Origin: Lotus japonicus
Lineage: Eukaryota > Streptophyta > Magnoliopsida > Fabales > Fabaceae
Reading direction: 5' to 3'
DNA: 64,000 nucleotides
NCBI RefSeq assembly: GCF_012489685.1
Contig: NC_080041.1
Coordinates: forward strand, 104,191,760 to 104,255,759
Each line of letters begins with the position of its first letter. Position 1 is the stretch's first letter. A program made the translations under genes and the position numbers. A model generated the notes under the pieces. The model searched no databases. It was given only the letters and a program-made list of their open reading frames with translations, and was not told where the DNA came from. Positions 39,683 through 50,820 of the stretch are shown in pieces.

Positions 39683-40517
39683 TAAAACTACGAAGTATTT
39701 TTCTTCACTACTACATCTGGTTTATTTATTATAAATAACAGCAACCTCACATCACAGGACACTCACACGTTGCTGCTATGAAATTCAGAATACACGTCTT
39801 AGATAAACATGAAATGATACTTAAAAAAATGTTACAGAATAAGTAGCGGTAGCAGAATTGTCAGTCTCAGTTTATAGGATTGATGAAGATCAATGGAGCT
39901 AATTAAGCGGAAAAAGAATCTCATAGCACAAAGAAGCTTACAGGAAAATGAAATATGACATTAAGAATATCAATTAATATTCACAGCAATATCAATTGAT
40001 ATGTAAGAAATGCAAATTTTAATTACAAATTAAAAATGCAGCATTGTGTTACTACATTCTGTAATGGTGATGACACAAGTTTGAATCTCAAAAAATACAT
40101 CTGTTGAGAAAAATTATGACAATTTTCCAAACGGATTTACACTACTCCTAAGTCCTAACATATTATGTGCTAGCCTAGCTCTCAATGTGAATCCATAAGG
40201 GACATGCTTCTTATGCATTTGGTCATTGTTTATGTCTTGTATGCATTGCTCAGAGATTATGTGGCTGAACTTTTTTCTCGTGAACCAAAGGGTCCCAACC
40301 AATATCTATTGGCATTTTCATACCAACAAAGGAACAAAATTCCATTAAATTAAACACAGTTACTAGATGCTTCACTTTATCTAACTTTCCACTCTAGAAA
40401 TTACCTTCTTTCCTATCTGTTTGGTGATGGGAAAAGCAAGCCTACAATTACTTCATTTTAGTTTACAGTTGACTGGTTTTCCCATGATAGGCATAAATAG
40501 CCTTGTTATGGCCAAGG
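39683..40517. other. Intergenic, probable promoter region of the Ole e 1/PRP gene
   Basis: No gene or repeat recognised. The right end leads into a TATA box. Confidence 0.4.
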
Positions 40518-40526
40518 CTATAAAAA
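40518..40526 (+). promoter_or_regulatory. TATA box of the Ole e 1/PRP gene
   Basis: CTATAAAAA lies about 185 bases before the start codon, at the end of a non-repetitive upstream region. It is the only good TATA match close to the gene, so transcription would start near 40550. Confidence 0.5.
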
Positions 40527-40708
40527 TTTAATGTTTTGTAATATCTTTATCAAAGAAAGCAAGAGGAACAGAAGAAAAGATAAAAAGAGGGATAAGAGCA
40601 AACTTGAGATAGTGTACAAGATATTATTAATAGACCCTCTTTGTTGTTGAAAGCACAACACAATCACCAATTAGCACTTTCTCAGTTTCTGAGAGAACAA
40701 GCCTTAGA

Positions 40709-42235
40709 ATGTCTTGGTTCCTTGTAGTACTGTTTCTCAGTCTCACATTTGGTAATCCTACTGAGGCTATCCATGACAAGAAGCCTCCCTCTGCTGTTGT
40801 GGTTGGCACTGTCTACTGTGACACGTGTTTTCAACAGGATTTCTCCATGGGCAGCCATTTCATTTCAGGTTCAAATCCTTGCCTTGTGTATCGGTTCAAT
40901 TTTATGTCTCCATTTAGCTTATTTCATGTTTGAAAATCTTTCTACAATTGATTCTAGAGTCGGAATCAATTCTGACAAGAAAATTTTACTGAGTAGTTTC
41001 AGTTTGAGTGTTAGAATTGTTTCCGAGCTAATGCAAATATGCTATAAATCAGTTGACAGTTTCAGTTTCTGTGAGTAATTTTTAGTGTCAAAATTGATTC
41101 CGAGCTGATCCAAACATGCTATAAAGGGTTCAATTTTATATCTCTAATTAGCATAGTACATCTTTGGAATTTTTTTAACAATTGATTCTATATCCAGAAT
41201 TAAATTATGAGGAGAAACTTCTATGATTAGTTTATGGATTTAGAATTAATTCTGATGGAAGAGAATCTGATATTCTGTTGTCCTATATTCTTGTGTGCAG
41301 GTGCATCAGTTGCTGTGGAATGCAAAGATGGAGATGGTAGTTCAAATTCAAGCTTCAAGAAAGAAGTGAAGACAGATGAGCATGGGAAATTCAGAGTGCA
41401 CCTTCCATTCTCAGTGAGCAAACATGTAAAGAGAATCAAGAGGTGCAGTGTGAAATTGATAAGTAGCAGTGAGCCTTATTGTGCTGTGGCCTCAGCAGCT
41501 ACTTCTTCTTCACTTCACCTCAAGTCCAGAAAGCAAGGACTACACATATTCTCAGCAGGGTTTTTCTCATTCAAGCCACTTAAACAGCCAACACTTTGTA
41601 ACCAAAAACCAAGGGTTCAAAAGGGGGCAGATTTTGTGATAAAATCATTTCCTCCAAATATAGACCCTTCATTTCCACCTCCACTTCAGGATCCAAACAC
41701 ACCTGGTGGTGTTCCTTTTCTTCCTCCCAATACTCTTCCTGGATTGCCTGGGCTTCCACAACTTCCAGGACTCCCTCCTCTGCCACCCCTTCCAGGAATA
41801 CCAATACCAGGGTCACCCCCAAAGCTGTCAAAACAGGCCAGCCCAGGGCACATGACCAAAACTTCAGACAAAAATGAGCCTTCAGATATAAAAGTTGTTC
41901 ACCCTGAAACCTTCATCTTCCCTCCTAATCCACTTCAGCCACCTATTGTTCCCAACCCACTTCAGCCACCTATTGTCCCCAACCCACTTCAGCCACCTCC
42001 CCTTGTTCCCAACCCACTTCAGCCACCAACACCACCACTCATTCCAAACCCACTTCAACCACCAACACCACCACTCATTCCAAACCCACTTCAGCCTCCA
42101 CCATCAGGACCATCACCATTTTTTCCATTCCCACCAGTACCAGGTTTTACTCCACCTTCACCACCACCAGTTTCTCCCTTTCCTTTCCTTCCATTGTTCC
42201 CTCCTCCTGGCTCACCTCCTGCTTCTTCTCCTTAA
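40709..42235 (+). CDS. Secreted Ole e 1-domain proline-rich protein, two exons
   Basis: Exons 40709-40868 and 41301-42235 (GT-AG, phase 1), 364 residues. Residues 1-20 form a signal peptide (MSWFLVVLFLSLTFGNPTEA). The Ole e 1 domain spans about 28-140, with VVGTVYCDTC (C37, C40), VECKDG (C61), KFRVHLPF and later Cys pairs near RCSVKL and EPYC. The rest is proline-rich: a PGLPGLPQLPGLPPLPPLPG stretch, then six PNPLQPP repeats at about 265-320, then a Pro/Phe-rich end. This two-part design is that of plant cell-wall proteins in the Ole e 1/extensin group. A role in wall structure is likely; tissue and partners are unknown. Confidence 0.9.
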
Positions 42236-42610
42236 CTAAATATAGCAGCTATCCATATATGGAAATCATAATAATATAATAGGGTATGATATTGGTGACT
42301 AAGACTGAAAAAATTTGAAACATGCATGATTAATGTATTAGCAATAAATTCAAAGATATGGTCATCTGAAAGCTTTAATATTATAAATTATTATTATTTG
42401 CACAATCTGGATCCTGGAATTGTTCTTGAAATTGACACTTTTGATTGTGATAAGCAATGCTGGCACATGTTCACTGTTCCAATGAGAAATTCTAGTGATA
42501 ACAACTAATATTGATGATCTTGTTTAATGCTGTTGCGGTTGTTGCATGTGATCCATTACCACAAGAGTTTGGACTTTTTGAAAACCAACCTCTCGTGAGT
42601 GAGGGAAGAG
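42236..42610 (+). other. 3' UTR and intergenic DNA downstream of the PRP gene
   Basis: AT-rich, no further gene. Several polyadenylation-like motifs follow the stop; none can be chosen with certainty. Confidence 0.4.
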
Positions 42611-42789
42611 TAATGATATATACACACCTCATTTTTTAAACACTTCATTTCCACCTCTTTTTATTTCTATCTCTCTCATCTTATCATCTATCACATCTCA
42701 TATTTTCTCTCTCTTACTTTTTCTTTTCTTCCTATCTCTCTCACCATTCTACCTCTCCACCTCAAAAGAGAGGTGTGGATGAAACATTA
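42611..42789. mobile_element. 180-bp MITE, copy 2, inverted relative to copy 1
   Basis: The same element as 39143-39322 in opposite orientation: TAATGATATATACAC...GAAACATTA, 179 bp, with the pyrimidine-rich strand in front. The flanks give no clean target duplication. Confidence 0.75.
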
Positions 42790-43300
42790 TCCGTGAGGGA
42801 ACACAGAAAAGATAAAACCAAAGAATGAAACTAACTAGATTTAGTCTCTTCAATCACCTCTGTTTCAGCCACAAATATCTCCCTTGTGCAACTTTGGGAC
42901 ACTATAAATACTAAAATTTGAAAGATGTAAATTTACCTCAAAAGTTAGCTTATAGGTGATGATATAAAAGCTATTTTGGTTCTACCCCTAATCAATGAGA
43001 GATATTGTTTGACACACTCTCATACCTAGGGTTAAACATCTAGAACATGAAATATATAGAAATAAACGTTTGATGATGATGACCCATTTCATTTCTTAAT
43101 ATATTTTTTGTTGATTAAAAAAAGAACTTATTGCAATTGATTAAATGAATATTTTCTAAGGGGTTAATTGTTTTTATTAGAATATGACTTGGTTTTTTCT
43201 CTAAGAGATTAATATTGAGCTAAATCAAGTGAACTCAGCCTTCAAATTAACTGTCGAACTGAGCAATTTATCAACCAAATATGCATTAGGTATTAATAAT
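42790..43300. other. Intergenic, nothing recognised
   Basis: AT-rich DNA between the MITE and the left edge of the SWEET segmental duplication. No gene, repeat or signal stands out. Confidence 0.4.
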
Positions 43301-43520
43301 TCAAAGGATGACAGGTGAGGTCGTGAGGATAAAACCTTATATGTCCCAAAAACCTTGTGAGCGAGTGAGGAGTATATAAGATTTTTTTATAAATATAAAA
43401 ATATTTTCATAAAACTTTTAAACTTTGAGGGTGCGTTTAAATTTTTAGGGGAGGGAAGGAGAAGACTTTAAACGGAAGGGGAATATATGGTAAGTAAGAG
43501 GGAATGGTATTAGGTAAGGG

Positions 43521-44230
43521 GATTCGATGACACCCTTTTTGTTTCTGATTGTTGCGGAAGGCTTAGATGGTCTTTTGAGACAAGCAGTGGCAGCAAATAA
43601 TTTTTCTGGCTTCAAGTTGGGCGTGGATATAAGAGAATGGGAGTGGCTTCTTTACAGAATGTTGTGTCTAACAAATGCATCCTTAGATGCTTTGAAATGG
43701 TATCAAGGTTGATAGTAAACTTCTTTAAAAGCAAACTTGCAGGCATTTCTGTGGTGGATAGGGATCTCTTAAGCTTTGCAGTGCTTTTACATTCCAAATC
43801 ATGCCCATTCCATTTGTTTATCTTGAGCTACCAATGGGGGTAATCTGAGTCCTGAGAATATCATCCCAATGGGACCTTATCATTAGAAGATTGCAGGGTA
43901 AACTTTCACTGTGGAAACAAAAGCATATTTCATTTTGGAGGGAAATTTTTCTTAATAAATAGTGTCTTGACATCTATCCCACTTTACTATCTAATCTTTC
44001 TTCAAAGTCCCAACATAGGAGATTAACAAGAGTAGGAGACTCATGAAGAATTTTCTATGGGGAGGACAAGAAGGTAAGTCAAAAATTGCTTGAGTTAGTT
44101 AGAATAAAATATGCAGGGCGAATGAGGAGGGAGGGTTTAGAGATAAAGGAATGAGGTTCTTATAACAAGGCACTCCTTAGTAAGTGGAGATCGAGATTTT
44201 TGCATGAAAAACAGAGCTTGTACTCACGAG
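43521..44230 (+). pseudogene. LINE reverse transcriptase relic in unit A
   Basis: Readings in several frames (TPFLFLIVAEGLDGLLRQ, NVVSNKCILRCFEMVS, then NFLWGGQEGKSKIA) match the middle of the nearby LINE ORF2 (APFLFLIVAEGLNGLLKR ... RRFLWGAAEDENKVA). It has many frame breaks and no ends. Confidence 0.78.
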
Positions 44231-44636
44231 AAATCTAACTTTGATATTAAAAGAAGAGAAATATTTAATTTAGTCCATACAATTTTTTACTTTGTTTGGG
44301 TCACGAGCTTTTAATCCAGATTTTTTTTGCATCGCTGTTTTTAGGAAAAGGAAAAAAAATTGCTACTTCATAGTGTTTATTGTTTGAATAAAACTTCAAT
44401 ATTTTTGTAGAAACTAGATTTTTACTCAAGTTAAAGTTAAAACATTTGAACGAAAATTACAACAAAACAAAAATAACTTTGTAACAAAAAAAAAACAAAA
44501 ATCAATATATATTAGAAAAAAAGAACTCCTATTATGTTGATTTAATGACGTGTCGTTCACACGTTAATTCTTGATGACGTGTCGTTCTCATAAAAAAATT
44601 CCACGTGTCATTCTCATAAAAAAATACATTTTAAAA

Positions 44637-45640
44637 TTTTAGATTTGATTAGGATTTAGGTTGTTTATTTCTTGATTTTATCTTAATTTATTTTTGATTT
44701 ATTTTTTGAGTATTAATTAATTTTTATGGTATTTTTATTGAATTTTCGGATTTTTAATTAATTCATGATCTTATGAGTTTTTTATTGTGATTTGCTAGAT
44801 TTTGATAGTTTTTATCTATATTTATTTAGTACCTTTTTAAATTTTATATTTGATTAGAATTTAGGTTGTTTATTTCTTGATTTTATCTGTGGGTCTTTTA
44901 TTTTATTTTTTATTTATTTTGATAAATTTTAGATTTGATTAGGATTTAGGTTGTTTATTTCTTGATTTTATCTTAATTTATTTTTGATTTATTTTTTGAG
45001 TATTAATTAATTTTTATGGTATTTTTATTGAATTTTCGGATTTTTAATTAATTCAGGATTTTATGAGTTTTTTATTGTGATTTGCTAGATTTTGATAGTT
45101 TTTATCTATATTTATTTAGGACCTTTTTTAAATTTTATATTTGATTAAAATTTAGGTTGTTCATTTCTTTATTTTATCTGTGGGTCTTTTATTTTATTTT
45201 TTATTTATTTTGATATTATTAATTAACTTTTAAGGTATTTTATTGAATTTTCGGAATTTTATTTAATTCATGATTTTATGAGTTTTTTTTGTGATTTGCT
45301 ATATTTTGGTAGTTTTTATCTATCTTTAATTAGTACATTTTTAAATTTTAGATTTAATTAGGATTTAGGTTGTTTATTTCTTGATTTTATCTTGGGTCTT
45401 TTATTTTCTTTTTAATTTATTTTGAGAGTATTAACCAATTTTTATGGTGTCTTTATTGAATTTTCGGATTTTTATTTAATTTATAATTTTATAAGTTTTT
45501 ATTGTGATTTTCTAGATTTTGATAGTTTTATCTATCTTTAACTAGTACATTTTTAAATTTTAGATTTGATTAGGATTTAGGTTGTTTATTTCTTGATTTT
45601 TTCTTAATTTGTCTTATTTTTATTTAATGTTAATTCCAGG
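44637..45640. repeat. AT-rich tandem repeat, about 207-bp unit, in the Helitron
   Basis: The phrase atttgattaggatttaggttg (with minor variants) recurs at about 44641, 44848, 44933, 45140, 45350 and 45560. Spacing is about 204-212 bp apart from one short 85-bp step. Units also share tgaattttcggatttttaat and gtgatttgctagatttt. Confidence 0.82.
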
Positions 45641-45912
45641 AAAATTGAGCTGATCCGGTGCTGAGGGTCCACAGAGCTACCATGGACACGCAGAGATTTG
45701 ATGGTTGCTAGGTGAATTTGGTAGAGTTTTTCATTAGCCGCGGACTAGAGCTTATAGGTTACTACCTATAAGGTTTGATGTACATTTATGGAGGGTGAAA
45801 GGACATTACTCCTTCAAATCAGCCACTATTAATGTGATTGCAACCATTATTCATTTTAAAATCTTATTTTTAACTATAGAGATTTCTTTATGTATATATA
45901 ACGTGAGATTTT
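45641..45912. other. Helitron interior before the LINE
   Basis: No gene. A 50-bp segment ending tagagatttctttatg is present at about 45845-45892 and again at 45929-45971, bracketing the proposed LINE target site TAACGTGAGATTTT (45899-45912). Confidence 0.5.
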
Positions 45913-48900
45913 ATTTGATATAAAAACTATCATTGTAAAATCTTCTTTTTAATTTTAGAGATTTCTTTATGGATATTAATTGCATTATCACTAACATCTA
46001 CGCACCCTGTGGCCTCGATGAGAAGAAGCATTTATGGGATGAATTGGTGGCCTGGAAAAATACTTGTGAGTGTTCAAGATGGTGCTTTCTTGGAGATTTT
46101 AATGCGGTCCGTAGAAGTGAGGAGCGAAGAGGACTCTCAGCACAATCCTCACAATTTAGAAGAGAAACTGACGATTTTAATGCTTTTATAGATGCTGCAA
46201 TTTTGATGGATATTCCTATGGTGGGCAAAAAGTTTACTTGGATTAGACCAAATGGCCAAGCTTTGAGTAGTCTTGACCGGTTCCTTGTCTCCAATGAATG
46301 GCTTGATTCTTGGCCAGAGTGTATTCAAGAGGTGCTGGATAGGGAGATCTCAGATCATAGTCCTCTGTTGCTACGAACTTCTAGACAAAATTGGGGACCT
46401 TTTCCTTTCAAAGTCCTTAATTGCTGGTTTCAGGATGTTAGATTTAAAAAGTTCGTGGAATCTAGCTGGTCTTCTATACATGCAGAAGGTTGGGGGGCTT
46501 TTGTTGTAAAAGAGAAATTAAAGGCTCTTAAGCAAAAGCTAAGGGAGTGGAACCAAGACGTTTTCGGGGATCTAAACTCTAAGAGGAGGGGGATTGTGCT
46601 GGAACTGAATGCTCTTGACAAGAAGGCAGAAGATGTTCAGCTAAATGAGGGGGAGTTGGCAAGAAGGAAGTTCCTGGGTGCTGAATATTGGCGTATTGCT
46701 AATCTAAATGAGTCCTTGCTTTGTCAAAAAGCAAGGGTTAATTGGATTAAATATGGGGATGCGAATACAAAGTTCTTTCATGGCATGGTAAATTGGAGAA
46801 GGAGGAATAATTCTTTGATTGGGCTCAATATAGATGGTAGGTGGAGTGAAGAACCGCTAGAAATTAAAAGGGAAGTGCAACGGTTCTTCTCCCAAAAGTT
46901 CACCGAGGATCACTGGTCTTCTCCTAAATTAGATGGTGTTCCTTTCCGCCAATTATCACTTGCTGCGCGAAATTCCCTAATAGCTCCCTTTGACATCGTA
47001 GAGGTGAAGGAAGCGGTGTGGGATTGTGAAGGTGATAAAAGTCCGGGCCCCGACGGGTACAATTTCAAATGTATTAAATCCTTTTGGCATCTCCTCCGGG
47101 ACGATTTCAAGCGGTTGATTGATGAATTTTATGAGAACGGAAGGTGGCCTAAAGGGACTAATGCTTCATTCCTGGCACTTATCCCTAAAGTTTATTCTCC
47201 ACAAGAGCTAAAAGACTTTAGACCCATATCCCTAGTGGGGTGCATGTACAAGGTGGTCTCAAAATTTTTGGCGAAAAGGCTCAAAGGGGTGCTTCCTACC
47301 ATTATCGACGATAACCAGTCAGCTTTCCTTGGTGGGAGAAATTTACTAGATAGCGTTCTTATTGCAAATGAGGTGGCGCATGATGCAAAAAGAAGAAGGT
47401 CGCCTACCTTGGTTTTTAAAGTGGACTACGAGAAAGCCTATGACTCAGTTAAGTGGAGTTTTCTTTTCTATATGCTAAGGAGAATGAATTTTGGGGCGAG
47501 GTGGATTCGCTGGATTAGAGGTTGTTTATCCTCCTCTACATTGTCTGTGCTTGTCAATGGAGGTCCCACCGAGGAATTTAGGATGGAGAAAGGTCTGAGA
47601 CAGGGGGATCCAATGGCCCCTTTTCTCTTCCTCATTGTGGCAGAAGGTCTCAATGGACTGTTAAAGCGTGTAATAACACTTGACAAATACACACCATACA
47701 AGCTAGGAAATGAGAGATCTCTCAGTATCTCTCTTCTCCAATTTGCTGATGACACACTCTTCTTTGGAGATGGTACGCTTCAAAATACTATCCTCATAAA
47801 ATGCATTCTCCACTGTTTTGAGTTGGTGTCGGGTCTGAAAGTTAATTTCTCTAAGAGTCGTTTGATTGGGATTTCTATGGAGGATTCTCTTGAGAGGAGA
47901 CTAGCAGCATTACTTCACTGCAGAACTACGAATCTGCCTTTTGTTTATCTTGGAATCCTAGTGGGAGGAAATCCAAGAAGGTTGCAATTTTGGGACCCTA
48001 TCATACAGAAAATTAAGAAGCGTCTTTCCAGCTGGAAACAAAGATCTCTTTCTTTCGGTGGCAGGGTGTGTCTCGTTAGAAGTGTGCTCTCAGCACTCCC
48101 TCTCTACTACCTTTCATTCTTCAAAGCTCCATTAGGCTTCTTGAAGGACAGTAAAAAATTATTAAGGAGGTTCCTTTGGGGTGCTGCGGAAGATGAAAAC
48201 AAAGTAGCGTGGGTGAGTTGGAGTCAAATTTGTCGACCAAAGGAAGAGGGAGGGCTAGGGCTAAAGGATTGGGGGCTTTTCAACAAGGCCTTGCTGGGAA
48301 AATGGCGGTGGGGGATGTTGAAGGATAGGGACAGCTTGTGGTGCAAGGTCCTTCAGGTAAAATACAATAATACAGTACCTTCTTGGGCTTCCTCTTGGTG
48401 GAAGGATATTCACCACATGTGCTTTGATGATATTCATGGGAGTTGGATGAATGAAGGTTTGTGTAGGAAAATAGGGGAGGGCAACGAAACAGAATTCTGG
48501 AATGATAGTTGGATTGGCACTGATATTCTCAAGGTGAAGTATCCGAGACTATTTAGCATATCAATCCAGCAGAACCTTAATATTAAAGAAATGGGGCATC
48601 GGAGAAATGGAACGTGGCAGTGGGAGTTTAGGTGGCGCAGGAATATCTTCAGTAGAGAGGAAAGCCTTGTGGAGGAATTACAGCAGCAGGTTGATAATGT
48701 TACACTTTTAGAAGGCGTAGCAGACAAGTGGATTTGGTCAAAGGAAGAAGGAGGAATTTACTCGGTGAAATCAGCTTACGTTTGCCTTCTAGGGGAGTTA
48801 GCTGATGGTGTTTTCCAAAAGTTATGGTCAGTGAGAGCTCCATCAAATGCCATCTCTTTAGCTTGGAAACTTCTCCATAATCGAATTCAATCTAAGGTTA

Positions 48901-49800
48901 ACCTCAGGAGAAGGGGGTCTACTTAATATTGGTGCAGAAGTATCCTGTTCTTTATGCTCTTTAGCTGAAGAAACAACCGCTCATCTATTCTTCACCTGTG
49001 CTATTTCCTGGAAAATTTGGGTTCGTATTTATGCTTGGCTGGGCATCCAAACGGTTCTGCCAGAAGAAGGTAGGCTCCACTTCCTCCAAAGTCGGGCTGG
49101 GTGTTACGGTAGAGATAGAAGACAAGGTGTGAGTATCATTTGGTTGGCTGCAATAGGCTTCATTTGGCATTTCCGCAACAAAGTGATTTTTAGAGGATAT
49201 CATATTGATGTTTCTTCAGCGCTGGAAGTGATTCAATATCGATCGTGGATTTGGCTTAAATCAAAGACTAAAGAATTCACGTTCTCGTTATATGAATGGA
49301 CTGTTAATCCACTTTGGTGTTTGGGCACTCTCTAACTTATTTCACTTGGACAGTGGTGCGGTTTGATAGTCTCCTGGTAACGGTACTGTTCAATTCTGGT
49401 TGTTAAGCACATTGCATTCTTAATTTACTGCAACTATTTGCCTCTGCTACTGTCACATAAGCACTGCAATATTAGGACTTTGATGCTGTCCTGTTATGCT
49501 CGGTTTTGATCTACTCTAGCCTTGCACGGCTCTACCTTTGTCTTCTTGCCGGTTCCCCATTTGTCTTTTGGTAGCTGCTGGTTTCAAGTTGGCCTCATGT
49601 TGGCATAGTGTTTAAATGGGAAAGTGGTGCTTGTTCTCCTTGGATCTATTGTAAAGGACGTAATAGTCCTGCTTCTCTACTTAGCTTTCAGCTGGTTTTT
49701 TTCTCTTTCTCTTGATCTTTCTTTTCCTCTTGTATTAAGGGTTGGAGTATCCATTGTACTCCCTTTTAATACAATACTTTGGCTTATCAAAAAAAAAATG
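45913..49800 (+). mobile_element. LINE (L1-like), 5' truncated, inside the Helitron
   Basis: The copy holds most of ORF2, a 3' UTR and a poly(A) tail at about 49789-49798 preceded by ggcttatc. A perfect 14-bp direct repeat TAACGTGAGATTTT is at 45899-45912 and 49801-49814, the likely target duplication. The first 56 bases after the left copy are not LINE-like and could be filler from insertion. ORF1 and the endonuclease N-terminus are missing. Confidence 0.82.
45969..49335 (+). pseudogene. LINE ORF2: endonuclease (partial), reverse transcriptase, zf-RVT
   Basis: 985 codons are open from 45969 to 48926. Residues 1-140 are the C-terminal endonuclease part (CIITNIYAPC, FLGDFNAVRRSEER, LDRFLVSNEW, ISDHSPLLL). 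The reverse transcriptase spans about 345-640 with KSPGPDGYNF, FRPISLVGCMYKVVSK, KVDYEKAYDSVKW, GLRQGDPMAPFLF and the active site FADD. The zf-RVT region starts near 935 and is cut by a frameshift at about 48922; it continues in another frame to 49335 (CSLCSLAEETTAHLFFTC). The absence of the endonuclease N-terminus and the frameshift make it inactive, but the long open frame implies recent insertion. Confidence 0.88.
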
Positions 49801-49814
49801 TAACGTGAGATTTT

Positions 49815-50640
49815 GTAAAACCCTAAGGATTTATCTATACAGTTAACTTCTTTATTTCTCTGATAAATTAGAATCCATTTAGTTAGATGATTTGCATCTA
49901 AGGCTGCTCTGAAATCTAAAAACTATTGTTATTTGTATGTTTTAATTTTAAACTACTATAATGCTATCTACGTGAGATTTTGTTTTATATAAAAAGTACC
50001 ATTATACTTTTTTTATACAATCATTATATTTTAAACTAATTAATTGATATTATTTTAATAGAAAAAATTTAATATAATTAACTTTTGTATTGTTTTCAAA
50101 ATTTTAGATTACATATTTATATATGTATATAACTAAAATAATTTGATAGTAAGAAAAGTACGAGGAATACAAAATATTAATACATATATATTATAAAATT
50201 ATGACCTAAGTTTATTAGTGCTAACAAATTAGAGTTACGAGATGTCACGGGGAGGAACATGTTACATGAAAAATGAAAATTTGTACGAGTTAAAAAAATA
50301 ATTCATTTTTCTGTAACTTAAGTGTATTTTTAATAATTTAAACAATAATTATATATTTATGTATTGTTATATATCTAAAACACAAAAACATTACCTTTTA
50401 TGCAACACGAGTATACATCTTCACAAACAAAATTCAGTTATAACTCACATATGCAAAACTTAAAGCTTTAGGCTTATTAACTTCTGTGTTTTTCAAAATT
50501 TGTGCTCTTTAAATATCTATATCTTTATTATAACTGTTCTTACATTCTCAGCATCTTAAATATTTTATAATTTAAAATATTAACCGATCTATCAAATACA
50601 ATAGATAAATTCCCCGTGCAACGCGCGGGTAAAAAAAACA
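49815..50640. other. Helitron right part, AT-rich
   Basis: No gene. It resumes the Helitron after the LINE and leads into the terminal hairpin. Confidence 0.5.
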
Positions 50641-50820
50641 CTAGTAACTTGAGATTTAAAAAAAAAATGACATGAGAAATTCGAAACTATTCATAAAACA
50701 AAACACGATCGAGACATATAAAAAAATGTGTTGTCATCCTATTCAAAATTATAAAATCTTGAAAAAAAAATAAATGCTTAAAATAAAATAAAAGAAAAAC
50801 ATTCTATATCAGAGATGTCT

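Larger units (their letters stand above)
44502..50644 (+). mobile_element. Non-autonomous Helitron with nested LINE
   Basis: The 3' end is canonical: a hairpin CCCGTGC-AAC-GCGCGGG (50613-50629), then CTAG (50641-50644), followed by host T. The 5' end is TC (44502) after host A, with atatatattag downstream as in many plant Helitrons. The empty site survives in unit B near 55713. It has no Rep/helicase gene; it contains tandem repeats (44637-45640) and a LINE (45913-49800). Without the LINE it is about 2.25 kb. Helitrons insert between A and T and make no target duplication, as here. Confidence 0.8.

Noticed and set aside
41895..42239. His-rich frame of 114 codons
   Set aside because: It is the +1 shadow of the proline repeats of the Ole e 1/PRP gene (CCA CAC-type codons read out of frame).
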